Assembly: GCA_005888745.1 (NCBI GenBank)
Contig: VBBS01000029.1
Span: 52,148-116,147, forward strand
DNA: 64,000 nucleotides
DNA from: Candidatus Bathyarchaeota archaeon
GTDB taxonomy: Archaea; Thermoproteota; Bathyarchaeia; 40CM-2-53-6
Reading direction: 5' to 3'
Shown here piece by piece: positions 52,146-60,324 of the stretch (positions are counted from its first letter, which is position 1; each line of letters begins with the position of its first letter). Both the position numbers and the translations under genes were made by a program. A model generated the notes under the pieces. That model did no database searches. It was not told where the DNA came from and worked only from the letters and a program-made list of their open reading frames with translations.

Positions 52146-52512
52146 CCCGATACGCTAGACCGAGTTTTTCCTGGTGTCTCTCAAGGACTCCTCGATCTGT
52201 TAGCCTCGTCAGATAGGTGGACACTGTGCTCAAGGGTATCGTTTCACTAAAAGTAGTCTCGAACATCTTTCTTGCCTCGCGCGACGTGAAGCTTCTTCCT
52301 TTCAGCTGAGATATGACGGTGCTGGCGAGTCGGTCGAATTTTCTGGGGGAGAGTCCAAGAGCTGTAGCCGACGTTTGAGGCGTTCCGGACATCAATTCAA
52401 CAAGGTCCAATATTCTTGCCACCTTCTCCTTCGTCACAGGACCGTCGATCGCGATAGAGTGCCGAACCCCTTCAGGGTCGTAGAATTCCACCTTCAATCG
52501 TCGTGGTCTCAT
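52087..52512 (-). CDS. Winged-helix transcriptional regulator
   Basis: A 141-residue protein with an N-terminal strand set (RPRRLKVEFYDPEGVRHSIA), a middle helix and a winged helix (about residues 70-130: RSFTSREARKMFETTFSETI then PLSTVSTYLTRLTDRGVLER, wing LAYRVKLDE). It resembles archaeal HTH proteins that carry the same N-terminal domain. The 3' end overlaps the preceding wHTH gene by 59 bp, an unusually long convergent overlap. Its start lies 125 bp from the ORB-like motif at 52637. Confidence 0.7.
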   Translation of the reverse strand: MRPRRLKVEFYDPEGVRHSIAIDGPVTKEKVARILDLVELMSGTPQTSATALGLSPRKFDRLASTVISQLKGRSFTSREARKMFETTFSETIPLSTVSTYLTRLTDRGVLERHQEKLGLAYRVKLDEQKQSLAPAPSLQPS

Positions 52513-52636
52513 CTTGGTTCCTCGAGAAAACTGTGGGATTCACAGTTCGCAGCTCACATGTAGAAAAGGCTCACGCATCATCGTCTAGGTCGGATGTGAA
52601 CATGCTTCGCCGGGCAATCAGGTCGTTTTCCATAGG

Positions 52637-52660
52637 CTCCAGTGGAAATGAGGGGGGTTT
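52637..52660 (+). promoter_or_regulatory. Second ORB-like motif
   Basis: CTCCAGTGGAAATGAGGGGG followed by GTTT closely matches the full archaeal ORB pattern: the dyad CCAGTGGAAA plus the G-rich run and T's. It is in a 259-bp intergenic gap and is a better ORB than the one upstream of orc1. It stands alone here; origins usually have two or more inverted ORBs, so it may be an outlying Orc1 binding site. Confidence 0.5.
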
Positions 52661-52771
52661 GAGGGGCTTCATAAGTAGTGAAGCCATTCTAAGGCGACAT
52701 TCAGAAAACAAACTATGGAATGAGGCCGCATTTAGAGTGAAAATGCCGATTCTACATGTTGTGAAGGCTGT

Positions 52772-55426
52772 TCAAGGAGCTTTGGAGCTAGGAGGGTCGG
52801 CGGGTTTGTCCGGTCCCGCTTGAGCAGGCGCGGGCGGTGGTATGTTTTGAGGTCCAGTAGGACCGTTGATCCAGGGTTCGGGTTTTTTCTTTCGATGCCT
52901 TCCGGCAAGTTTCAGGGTTTCAATGATTGGTGTGAGTAGAAGAGGGAGAAGGAGGAGGTAGGAGTAGGGTTGGAGGTCGGTGAACGTTCTTGTGAACTGT
53001 GTCAAGGGTCCGCTTGATGATGAGATCAGAGGCTTGTCGGTGGTAGCCGTGTATCGGATCCGTGTTCCGTTCGGTCCTTGCCAGACAAACTCTGCGGTCG
53101 CGGGTGATAGAACGTAGGTTCCGCTGCTTTTTGTTGTTGCTGTGTAGCTGAGGAATTGTGTCTGGCCTGGAGGGAAACTGGCGAACTGGCCGGTTTGTAC
53201 GCCGCTAGGCAAGATCTGAAGCGTCTTCTGGTATGAGGATGGCGCTTCGTCATCGGTGACGTTGAGGTTTGTGACGGTGACGTTGTCGAAGTTCTGGACC
53301 ATAACAACGATGTTGTGGCTAGTGCCTAGAGGCCCGCTGGATGGGCTGACGGTTTTCTGTATGGTTATGTTTGGGGCGAATGGATATGTGAAGTTCGCTG
53401 CAAAGTCTGATCTCGGTGTGATGGTGGCATTGTAGATGTATGTCGATGTGAAGTTCTCATAGATTGGATTGGAAGGGGGCACCTGGCCCAGCGGGCTATA
53501 GAGAGCTGTTCCTCGTTGGAAGCTGATGGAGACAATGGACGCGTTTGAGTTGGTATCTCCTACGATTCCGGTTTGGAATCCAAGTAGTGTTTTCAGGCTC
53601 AGGTAGTGTTGTCCTGCTTTGTAGAACTGGCGTGGAAATTGGGTGTTGAGGACGAAGCTGAACGCTTTGGTGGGCGTTTTTTTGAGTGGGGCTGGGAGGC
53701 TTATGCTTGCGAGGCCTATTGCCGCGAAGTATTGTAGGTCTTGGAGATTGGCTGGTTTGACGAGTGTTGAAAAACTTGAGCTGGGTAGGAGGCCGAGGAC
53801 TCGTGTGAGGGCGTCGTTGTTTGTGAGTTCAGGGTTTGGCGCGTAGATCGTGACACTTCCTTGACCGGAGGGAAGAGCGAATGCTTTGGTGAAGCTGACG
53901 CCTAGGGCTTGGGAGAACTGGGTTGCGACAGTGTCTGATTCCGCTCGGATCGTGGCCTGGTCTCCGGTGTAGAATGTGATCAGGGCGGGCTGTGAGAACA
54001 GTCCGAGGATGAGGCTTGGAATGCCAAGGCCGGAGTCGGTGCCCAGGGATTGTGAGTAGTTGTTGTTGATTATGAAGAGTGAGAGGTTGTTTCCGGCGTA
54101 GTTGTTGTCGAGGACGAGGCCTTTGCTTGATAGGTCGAGATTTGTCATTCGTAGGCTGGCGTTGGGGGCGCCGAGCATGTCTAGTCCTATGGCTAGGTTT
54201 TGCTGGTAGGGCCCGCTCGGTGGAGCTTGGGTTATCGACGGTGAATCAACCGAGTGATATGCCGGGATCAGAAGGAGGATTGCCAGTGTGAGTAGGAGGA
54301 TTCCCTTTTTCGAAAGATCACCCGCGTTCTCCGGCAGAGCCGGTTTCTTTGTCTTGATCATATTCCAGATTGTTTTGAGAATGAAAACGTCTCCCTGCCA
54401 GAAGAGGGACGCCGCTCGACCGGATATTGTGACTACGACGAAGACGAGGCCAGCGTTTCTCATCATGGTGAGTATGACGTCTTGAATGACCATCTGGCTT
54501 GTCGGAGAGGAGGTCTGTATGAGGATCGGGATGATGTCGCCTGCGACGGGTCCTGTGGTGGCGCTGATGATCGAGAAGCCTGGTGGAGGAGACGGAAGGC
54601 CAGAGAGTGTTGAGAGATCGACTTTCTGGTAGATTGCGAGGGCTGCTAATCCTAGTGCTCCGAGGGTTGAGAGGTATACTGTCATGCCGACTAGGAAACC
54701 TCGTCTGATTTTTCCGCCGGCAATTAGGCCGCCGAGGAATCCTGTGAAGGTCCAGAGGTAGAGTAGGGGCGGGTAGGTTAGGGGGTTTGTGAAGACGAGG
54801 AATAGGGCAACGATCATCGTGTTGAAGTGGACGCCTAGGACTGGGGAGAGCCAGTCGCTTACTTCGCGGAGGCCTGGTGATAGTTGGGTGTAGCCGATGT
54901 AGAGAACGAGGAGATATGCTGCGATCCATCCGAGGTATCGGCCGAGGAACATTCCTTCGCTGGGGTGTGGGAGGAGGTAGACTGTTTTTGGGTCGTCCGG
55001 TGTCCGTTTGACCATGACGTCGCCTATGCGGGTGTAGAGGTAGATGTAGAATAGTCCGGGGATGATACCGCCGATTATGAATCCTAGGATGGCGGTGGTG
55101 AATGTGCTGCTGCGGGCTTTTTCGAATTGTCGTTCTGCGATCTCTTCTCTTATCCGGCTGCCTTTGCGTGAGACGATTATGGAGCCGATTGTGAGGACGA
55201 GGAGTGCGACTGGTATGGTCTGGTAGGCGAGGAGGCCTGGGATCCATGTTGGGAGTGTGGCTATGATTAGGGTGGTGGATAATAGTCCGAGGGCACGGCT
55301 GGATGCGCTGGAAATCTGGGCGACGGTGGCGGCTCGCCGGATCTGGACTGGCGCGTCTTTCAGAGCCATGTAGGGCAGAGGCTGGGCCACGTGTCCCTCA
55401 TCTCGGAAGGATGGTTCCGGGGGCAA
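52772..55426 (-). CDS. Large membrane protein with extracytoplasmic domain
   Basis: An 884-residue protein with about ten transmembrane segments in its N-terminal 380 residues (for example LLSTTLIIATLPTWIPGLLA and FTTAILGFIIGGIIPGLFYI), then an extracytoplasmic region (about 410-830) with many Asn-x-Ser/Thr sites and a DUF11/Big-like segment (SSGPLGTSHNIVVMVQNFDN), one more TM (YSYLLLLPLLLTPIIETLKL) and a Pro-rich tail. No enzymatic motif is visible. It resembles archaeal proteins annotated as hypothetical. The region is strongly CT-rich on its coding strand. Confidence 0.75.
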   Translation of the reverse strand: MPPEPSFRDEGHVAQPLPYMALKDAPVQIRRAATVAQISSASSRALGLLSTTLIIATLPTWIPGLLAYQTIPVALLVLTIGSIIVSRKGSRIREEIAERQFEKARSSTFTTAILGFIIGGIIPGLFYIYLYTRIGDVMVKRTPDDPKTVYLLPHPSEGMFLGRYLGWIAAYLLVLYIGYTQLSPGLREVSDWLSPVLGVHFNTMIVALFLVFTNPLTYPPLLYLWTFTGFLGGLIAGGKIRRGFLVGMTVYLSTLGALGLAALAIYQKVDLSTLSGLPSPPPGFSIISATTGPVAGDIIPILIQTSSPTSQMVIQDVILTMMRNAGLVFVVVTISGRAASLFWQGDVFILKTIWNMIKTKKPALPENAGDLSKKGILLLTLAILLLIPAYHSVDSPSITQAPPSGPYQQNLAIGLDMLGAPNASLRMTNLDLSSKGLVLDNNYAGNNLSLFIINNNYSQSLGTDSGLGIPSLILGLFSQPALITFYTGDQATIRAESDTVATQFSQALGVSFTKAFALPSGQGSVTIYAPNPELTNNDALTRVLGLLPSSSFSTLVKPANLQDLQYFAAIGLASISLPAPLKKTPTKAFSFVLNTQFPRQFYKAGQHYLSLKTLLGFQTGIVGDTNSNASIVSISFQRGTALYSPLGQVPPSNPIYENFTSTYIYNATITPRSDFAANFTYPFAPNITIQKTVSPSSGPLGTSHNIVVMVQNFDNVTVTNLNVTDDEAPSSYQKTLQILPSGVQTGQFASFPPGQTQFLSYTATTKSSGTYVLSPATAEFVWQGPNGTRIRYTATTDKPLISSSSGPLTQFTRTFTDLQPYSYLLLLPLLLTPIIETLKLAGRHRKKKPEPWINGPTGPQNIPPPAPAQAGPDKPADPPSSKAP

Positions 55427-55552
55427 GGGAAGAAAGGGGTTCTGATACCCAGGTTCGCTCTCCGGAAGCGTGGACTGGAGCAGGGTCTAGTGCGTTTCAC
55501 GGAGGGCGGGCAAAGAGGTTATCTGGGAAAAGGCGTTTTTGTGATCGAGCTT

Positions 55553-55831
55553 ATGCTTTTGACACAGATTTCCTATGAGAACATAATTCAGGCCCTAAAC
55601 GATCTCAAACACGAAGTTCTGTCTCATCAAGTGTTTCTGAGCTGTTTCTCCAGTGCGGTTAGGAGAGGAGAAGTCAAAGGTTTGACAAAATCTTCTCTCT
55701 TCCGCATGACTCTAGCCTATTTTCTCTTGGTTCCAGATGCAAAAGAGAAGTTCCTGAGAGAATTAGAGAAGCAATTGAAGAGCAACTATACTGTTCTGGG
55801 GAAGCAGAACTTACATAGGATGCCTGATTAG
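55553..55831 (+). CDS. Hypothetical protein, uncertain start
   Basis: A 92-residue frame from the ATG at 55553 (MLLTQISYENIIQALNDLKH, then HQVFLSCFSSAVRRGEVKGL). It is helical and charged, ending LKSNYTVLGKQNLHRMPD. The frame is open to 55391, but the upstream part overlaps the 5' end of the leftward membrane protein gene and looks non-coding. No family is known. The 217 bp to the thioredoxin gene contain nothing recognisable. Coding is plausible but unproven. Confidence 0.35.
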   Translation: MLLTQISYENIIQALNDLKHEVLSHQVFLSCFSSAVRRGEVKGLTKSSLFRMTLAYFLLVPDAKEKFLRELEKQLKSNYTVLGKQNLHRMPD

Positions 55832-56048
55832 AAATCGTCAGAACTGAGATAGTAAGGGCGGTCTCTCACGGAGTGATTGCGTCGTTCAGGACTGGATTCA
55901 ATCCTAGTTCTCGGTTGTTGCTTCTTTCCACGTTGACCCGCAGAAGCGGCAGTCGTGGTATCTGAAAGGAGCGCTCGAAGGAGGTCCGGAATAGATGCAG
56001 GGGCTTATGCTTCCGCATACAGGACACGTATGGCTCATGGCCAATGCC

Positions 56049-56429
56049 TCACTCGTGGTTCTCTGACTGGCGCTTGGGAACTAATGCGTTATCAATGCGT
56101 TGCCGGTAGGCGGAGGCCGGATAAGCGCCCATGAGACTGTCTCTGACGGTTCCGTTCTCGAACAACATGCCCGTGGGGATGCTCATGATATCATACTTCA
56201 TCGCCAGCTGCTGGTTATTGTCAACGTTGATCTTAACGAACTTGACCTTTCCCTCGTACTCTTCTGACAAAGCTTCGATGGTTGGCGCGATCATGTTGCA
56301 GGGTCCGCACCAGTCGGCGTAGAAATCGACAAACACTGGAACCTCGGATCGGAGGACAGCGGAATCGAAGTCGGTCTCGGTTACTGGAATTACTTTCTTG
56401 CTACTCATGTCTTCTTTACTCATACTCAC
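56049..56429 (-). CDS. trxA: Thioredoxin
   Basis: A 126-residue thioredoxin with active site YADWCGPCNMIAPTIEALSE at about residues 38-57 (WCGPC), KINVDNNQQLAMKYDIMSIP with the cis-Pro, and GTVRDSLMGAYPASAYRQRI at the end. It is a general disulfide reductant. The N-terminal 15 residues (MSMSKEDMSSKK) precede the fold. The start ATG at 56429 lies about 20 bp after a TATA-like box inside the 19-bp motif at 56447-56465, so the mRNA may be leaderless. Confidence 0.93.
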   Translation of the reverse strand: MSMSKEDMSSKKVIPVTETDFDSAVLRSEVPVFVDFYADWCGPCNMIAPTIEALSEEYEGKVKFVKINVDNNQQLAMKYDIMSIPTGMLFENGTVRDSLMGAYPASAYRQRIDNALVPKRQSENHE

Positions 56430-56446
56430 TTGATCTGGCTGATCTT

Positions 56447-56465
56447 AATATAAACGTATTGATGA
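56447..56465 (-). promoter_or_regulatory. Shared 19-bp promoter/operator motif, copy at trxA
   Basis: On the minus strand TCATCAATACGTTTATATT (56465-56447) contains a TATA-like TTTATATT. It agrees with 56897-56915 at 17 of 19 positions, although the two sites precede different genes on opposite strands. Identity of bases outside the TATA part suggests a common regulator, presumably the ArsR protein encoded between them (inference). Confidence 0.5.
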
Positions 56466-56573
56466 ATGTCTATACGCGGTTCCAGACAGGTTCAACGGGA
56501 CAAAGATGCCTAGTCCGAGCTCATAGATACATATCGACATGTTAATACGCACGCTGGGAGCTAGACATGGTTA

Positions 56574-56882
56574 ATGAAGCTCGCAACCGAAGAGTTCGAC
56601 AGGATCAGCAAAGCCCTAGCCGACCCACAGCGACGCGAGATCCTACAGAAACTCGTCGCAAGGCGGATGAACTGCTCAGACGTTCATGCCATGTTCAACG
56701 TTTCGCAACCCACCGTATCCCACCACCTGAAGGAACTAGCTACCGCCGGGATCTTGGACAAGGAAAAACAGGGCCAATTCTGCTTCTACCAAGTGAAGGC
56801 AGATGTCTTATCCGCCTACGTTACAGAGCTGCAGCGACGCCTAGGCTTGGGAGCCATCACGGTCGCTCCGAGAATAAAGTAG
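56574..56882 (+). CDS. ArsR-family transcriptional regulator
   Basis: A 102-residue winged helix: EFDRISKALADPQRREILQK then MNCSDVHAMFNVSQPTVSHH (recognition helix) and a wing LDKEKQGQFCFYQVK. One Cys in CSDVH and another in FCF may form a redox or thiol switch, which fits the thioredoxin neighbour; metal motifs are absent. The ATG at 56574 follows a 145-bp divergent gap with trxA. It likely controls trxA and the gene at 56938 through the shared 19-bp motif. Confidence 0.87.
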   Translation: MKLATEEFDRISKALADPQRREILQKLVARRMNCSDVHAMFNVSQPTVSHHLKELATAGILDKEKQGQFCFYQVKADVLSAYVTELQRRLGLGAITVAPRIK

Positions 56883-56896
56883 GAGTGCATAGACGC

Positions 56897-56915
56897 TCAT
56901 CAATACATTTATATG
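56897..56915 (+). promoter_or_regulatory. Shared 19-bp promoter/operator motif, copy upstream of the MFS unit
   Basis: TCATCAATACATTTATATG, with a TATA-like TTTATA, is the second copy of the motif and ends 22 bp before the ATG at 56938, a spacing fit for a leaderless transcript. Between the two copies lies arsR. The repeat is seen; regulation by ArsR is inferred. Confidence 0.5.
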
Positions 56916-56937
56916 TTTACGACACACATATCCGGAC

Positions 56938-57141
56938 ATGTCTGAACATTCAGAACCTCACGAGTCATTACACCTGACCGTCATGCGGGAGTCAGCCAAG
57001 AATTACCAGTCATTCATCCGCCAGAAGAAGGACCAAACTGAGAAACGTTCGATAATGTCGATGATACGAAGACTGTTTGCTGAAGAGTTAGAACCGAACA
57101 AGCAGCACCCACACTCTGCGGACGCTGCAGGGTTCAACTAA
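56938..57141 (+). CDS. Small hypothetical protein in the ArsR/MFS unit
   Basis: A 67-residue protein (SEHSEPHESLHLTVMRESAK, then QKKDQTEKRSIMSMIRRLFA) rich in charged residues, placed directly behind the second copy of the 19-bp promoter motif. The ATG position fits the promoter geometry, which is the main evidence that it is real. The MFS gene starts 28 bp after its stop. No family is recognised. Confidence 0.55.
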   Translation: MSEHSEPHESLHLTVMRESAKNYQSFIRQKKDQTEKRSIMSMIRRLFAEELEPNKQHPHSADAAGFN

Positions 57142-57169
57142 GATTCCACACTTTATCGAGCGAGACGAC

Positions 57170-58645
57170 ATGGAACAGGTAGCAATCCAGAGGAGCGAAG
57201 GCGCTAATCTTAGAGTCCCCGCTCTCAACAAGTCTCGCACCCGACTTATTCTCGGATTGATTATCGCGGCAGGATTTCTTGACGTCATTGATTTCTCCAT
57301 CGTCCAAGTTGCACTACCAACAATACAGACGGAACTAGTTGTCTCCCTGGCGGAGAGCCAGTGGATCATTGGAGCATACGGACTCACGCTGGCGGGCTTT
57401 CTGCTGCTCAGCGGTAGAGCTGGGGACATTTACGGTCAAAAGAGACTATTCGTTTCTGGAATTGTCCTATTTACAGTAGCCTCCTTTACCGGGGGATTGG
57501 CTCCGTCACTCGTGTCGCTGATTGTGTCAAGGGCAATTCAGGGTATAGGAGCTGCCATCTCCACCGCCACCGCCTTCGCGATCCTCGTGACGACCTTCCC
57601 TGAAGGGAAAGAACGGAACCGCGCGCTCGGGATCTTCGTCTCTGTACTATCGGCAGGTTTCGCTGCAGGGTCGGTCTCTGGAGGTGTCCTCACAGCTGCG
57701 TTTGGCTGGCGGTCGGTCCTGTTTGTTAACGTCCCAATTGGTATCGTCGCTGCTGTCCTATCTCAGAAGTTCCTAGTTAGCAATCCCGGGCGAGCGGCGG
57801 ACAAACACCTAGATCTGCCCGGCGCGTTGTCTGTGACAAGCGGGTTGATACTGCTTGTATATTCATTGACAAACGCTGCGACTGACGGATTCGCCTCCCT
57901 CTATACAATTGTGCCTCTTGCGGTCTCTGCTCTAATCCTGGCAGGGTTTCTAGCTATAGAATATCGATCGGAGTCTCCGTTGATGCCGTTGGGGTTCCTG
58001 CGTCGGGGCACAGTCTTTACCGCGAACGTCCTCGCCCTCATACTAACTTCGTCAGCTGGAGGAGTAGTCTTCCTACTGACCATCTATCTTCAGCGAGTGT
58101 CCGGTTACTCGCAATTGGCTGCTGGCCTTGAGTTTGTCCCGCCTGCAATGATCTTCTTCTCTGTGGGCGGCTGGGGGTCATCATGGCTGGTGAACCGTGT
58201 TGGCCTAAAACTGGTCTTGGTAACTTCAATGTCGTTCATCACCCTTGGGTCCGCGCTACTTACTCGGATTACCGTTACTAGCGGCTACCTTGGAATATTG
58301 CCTGGTATGCTTCTTTGGTCCTTTGGAGCGAGCATTGGGTTTCCCGCGCTGAACATTGCTGCACTCGCCGGGACAAAGCCAGGGGAAGAAGGCCTCGCCT
58401 CAGGGATAATTGGCACTTCCCAGCGTGTCGGATTCCCTGTCGGACTCGCCATATTACTGACGATTGCAACTGTTACAGACCCGCCTCCAGTTGGAGTTGC
58501 AAGTCAATTAGGGTCACTGGCGGGTGTCGTCACCGGATTCCAATACGCATTCCTCGCCTCCACAATCATTAGCGCAATCGGATTATTGATCGCTCTGCGC
58601 GTCAAGAACCCGAGAATGATGTTTGAACAGCCTATCTTCGGCTAG
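57170..58645 (+). CDS. MFS multidrug exporter, DHA2 (EmrB/QacA) type
   Basis: A 491-residue transporter with fourteen helices. Motifs: FLDVIDFSIVQVALPTIQTE (helix 1), LAESQWIIGAYGLTLAGFLL, RAGDIYGQKRLFVSGIVLFT (motif A), SRAIQGIGAAISTATAFAIL (motif C) and GFAAGSVSGGVLTAAFGWRS. It is distinct from the DHA2 gene at 37745. It lies in the unit driven from the 19-bp motif, after the small gene at 56938, suggesting ArsR-controlled export of a toxic compound. Substrate unknown. Confidence 0.92.
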   Translation: MEQVAIQRSEGANLRVPALNKSRTRLILGLIIAAGFLDVIDFSIVQVALPTIQTELVVSLAESQWIIGAYGLTLAGFLLLSGRAGDIYGQKRLFVSGIVLFTVASFTGGLAPSLVSLIVSRAIQGIGAAISTATAFAILVTTFPEGKERNRALGIFVSVLSAGFAAGSVSGGVLTAAFGWRSVLFVNVPIGIVAAVLSQKFLVSNPGRAADKHLDLPGALSVTSGLILLVYSLTNAATDGFASLYTIVPLAVSALILAGFLAIEYRSESPLMPLGFLRRGTVFTANVLALILTSSAGGVVFLLTIYLQRVSGYSQLAAGLEFVPPAMIFFSVGGWGSSWLVNRVGLKLVLVTSMSFITLGSALLTRITVTSGYLGILPGMLLWSFGASIGFPALNIAALAGTKPGEEGLASGIIGTSQRVGFPVGLAILLTIATVTDPPPVGVASQLGSLAGVVTGFQYAFLASTIISAIGLLIALRVKNPRMMFEQPIFG

Positions 58646-58693
58646 AAAACACTGTTCCTATTTCATCGGGAAAACTTGATCATAATTCCAGTC

Positions 58694-59179
58694 CTAGTTC
58701 TCGGCGTTCATAATGTTGGAGACGTAATCCATGAAGGGCTTGTCATACATTCCTTCCCCTGTCCTATGAACATCTTTGAACAAGGGGTGTTTCGCCACTA
58801 CTTCTAAGAAAGTAGACCACTGATTCCAAGTCTCTTGATCGATCCATTTCTTTCTGTAAAGGAGGTGTGTTCTCTCAAAAAGTCCGTAGAGCAGCATGAG
58901 ATAGTTTCGAGCCGTCATGTCTTCCGGTGAGAGTGACGCAATGTTCGAACCTGGTATGGCAGCCCTCGCCATTTCGCTTTGAAGCTTGGCCAGCTCGGGC
59001 TTGTCTACAAGCATTCTGAACGCGTCAGTATAATCATCCAGGACCTTCTGATATGCGGCTTCTTTGTTGGCATTGTTTTGGCTTCGGAAAGACATTATGA
59101 AAATAAACAGGGTGAGGGTCAAAACGGCCGTCTGTGCGATAGTGCTCAGCACTACCGGATCGGCTATGTCTACGGTCAA
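58694..59179 (-). CDS. Hypothetical protein with N-terminal membrane anchor
   Basis: A 161-residue protein with one N-terminal transmembrane helix (IAQTAVLTLTLFIFIMSF, about residues 13-30) followed by a helical cytoplasmic or outer domain (AAYQKVLDDYTDAFRMLVDK; YLMLLYGLFERTHLLYRKKW; HPLFKDVHRTGEGMYDKPFM). The pattern resembles the DUF4760-like group, weakly. It is convergent with the MFS gene (48 bp). Confidence 0.5.
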   Translation of the reverse strand: MTVDIADPVVLSTIAQTAVLTLTLFIFIMSFRSQNNANKEAAYQKVLDDYTDAFRMLVDKPELAKLQSEMARAAIPGSNIASLSPEDMTARNYLMLLYGLFERTHLLYRKKWIDQETWNQWSTFLEVVAKHPLFKDVHRTGEGMYDKPFMDYVSNIMNAEN

Positions 59180-59206
59180 GGCTACAGTCCCTACCTATCA
59201 CCTCTA

Positions 59207-59471
59207 TCATGAAATGAGGCTGAGTTTTATTGTATCCATCGCGCCACTTTTTGAATCGGTTCCTTGGACTTTCGGGCCCAGAGCGATCTTGTCGATGACC
59301 GCATCCATGATTTCAATATCGATTCCTTCCACAAGCGCGATCACGTCAGGCGTGCCGAACAGCGCATCTGCCTTGACGACTCCCCGAATCTTCTGGATAG
59401 ACTGGACAACCGTTCGCGGTTCTCTCGTGGTTACAAAAAACGTAAGCCCAAACCTTTCCCAAAATCTCCAT
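59207..59471 (-). pseudogene. Lrp/AsnC RAM-domain protein with a one-base frameshift
   Basis: An SD-like AGGAGG precedes the ATG at 59471, which reads MEILGKVWAYVF; a shift by one base at the T6 tract (plus-strand A6, 59435-59440) then gives VTTREPRTVVQSIQKIRGVV, KADALFGTPDVIALVEGIDI and EIMDAVIDKIALGPKVQGTD, a complete Lrp-type ligand-binding domain ending at 59207. The span is 265 nt, one base more than a multiple of three, exactly as one inserted T would cause. Without the shift no long frame exists. It may be a sequencing error, a decayed gene or programmed slippage. Confidence 0.65.
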
Positions 59472-59831
59472 TCCTCCTAACGATTTCTTGACTCAAGATG
59501 ACCGAATAAGCCCTTCGAGACAATGGCGATGCCTCGACGGCTCGTAAGAAGTAACCCGACGACCACATTTCTCTTTCGAAGACTATGATTGCCTAAAACT
59601 GGGTTTCAACACGCATATGAGCCGGATTCGCCGCGCCCCTTTCAAGTTCAACCTGCTTCGGGCGCCAGCCAGTGTCAGAGAACCCCGGAGAGAGTATTTC
59701 GAAATTCTACCCGGCCCTCGGCAATCCTTACCGTCGACAGATTGTTCAGCAAGAGCTGGCACTGAGTACTCGATCATCGTAGCACGAGTGGCAAGTTCCT
59801 GATATCAGGCACAGTCCCCTTCTAAGGTTCT
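59472..59831. other. Intergenic stretch without a supported gene
   Basis: These 360 bp hold only short frames with no recognisable pattern (for example 59583-59777 minus, 59617-59802 plus). The right part includes the promoter of the membrane protein gene at 59832. No repeats or hairpins stood out. Confidence 0.5.
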
Positions 59832-60317
59832 ATGCAGTTCCCGAGTTATTCCGCATTTCGAGGTTTGAAGGCTGGAGCGATAGGCGGGATTATAGGCGCT
59901 CTAGCTCTAGGCACTCTCGCAGGCCTCAGCGCGTTCGTTCTCGACCGGGAAATATTCTATGTGACCATCGCCCGGAAACTTGGTCTGGCCTCTCCACTAT
60001 TGACTGGCTGGGCCTTACACTTCCTCGTAGGACTCATCGCTGGCGGAATATTCATCGCAACCACTGCTCTGTTTAAACGGTTCGCTCTTGATACAACGCG
60101 GAAGAGCTTCTGGGTAGGCCTACTGGGCGGAATCGCAGTCTGGATACTAGTCTACGTACCGATAACGGATCTTCTCGCCCCCGCCGACCTATCGAACCTG
60201 ATGTTCGATGGAGGCAGCTTCATCTTCCACCTGGTCTACGGGGTTGTGACAGCCCTCGTCTCCCTCTCTCTGATACGCAGGAGTGTCAGGACGAGAACAC
60301 CGGCCCTCACCCGCTAG
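59832..60317 (+). CDS. Hypothetical integral membrane protein
   Basis: A 161-residue protein with four hydrophobic helices (GAIGGIIGALALGTLAGLSA; LTGWALHFLVGLIAGGIFIA; FWVGLLGGIAVWILVYVPIT; FIFHLVYGVVTALVSLSLI). The Gly-rich first helix and the His in the second and fourth resemble small archaeal membrane proteins of unknown role. Ends 8 bp before the convergent lamin-tail gene. Confidence 0.7.
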   Translation: MQFPSYSAFRGLKAGAIGGIIGALALGTLAGLSAFVLDREIFYVTIARKLGLASPLLTGWALHFLVGLIAGGIFIATTALFKRFALDTTRKSFWVGLLGGIAVWILVYVPITDLLAPADLSNLMFDGGSFIFHLVYGVVTALVSLSLIRRSVRTRTPALTR

Positions 60318-60324
60318 AGTTGGA

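Noticed and set aside
54318..55247. A 309-residue minus-strand frame
   Set aside because: Arg/Pro/His-rich composition typical of a shadow of the CT-rich membrane protein gene; no motifs.
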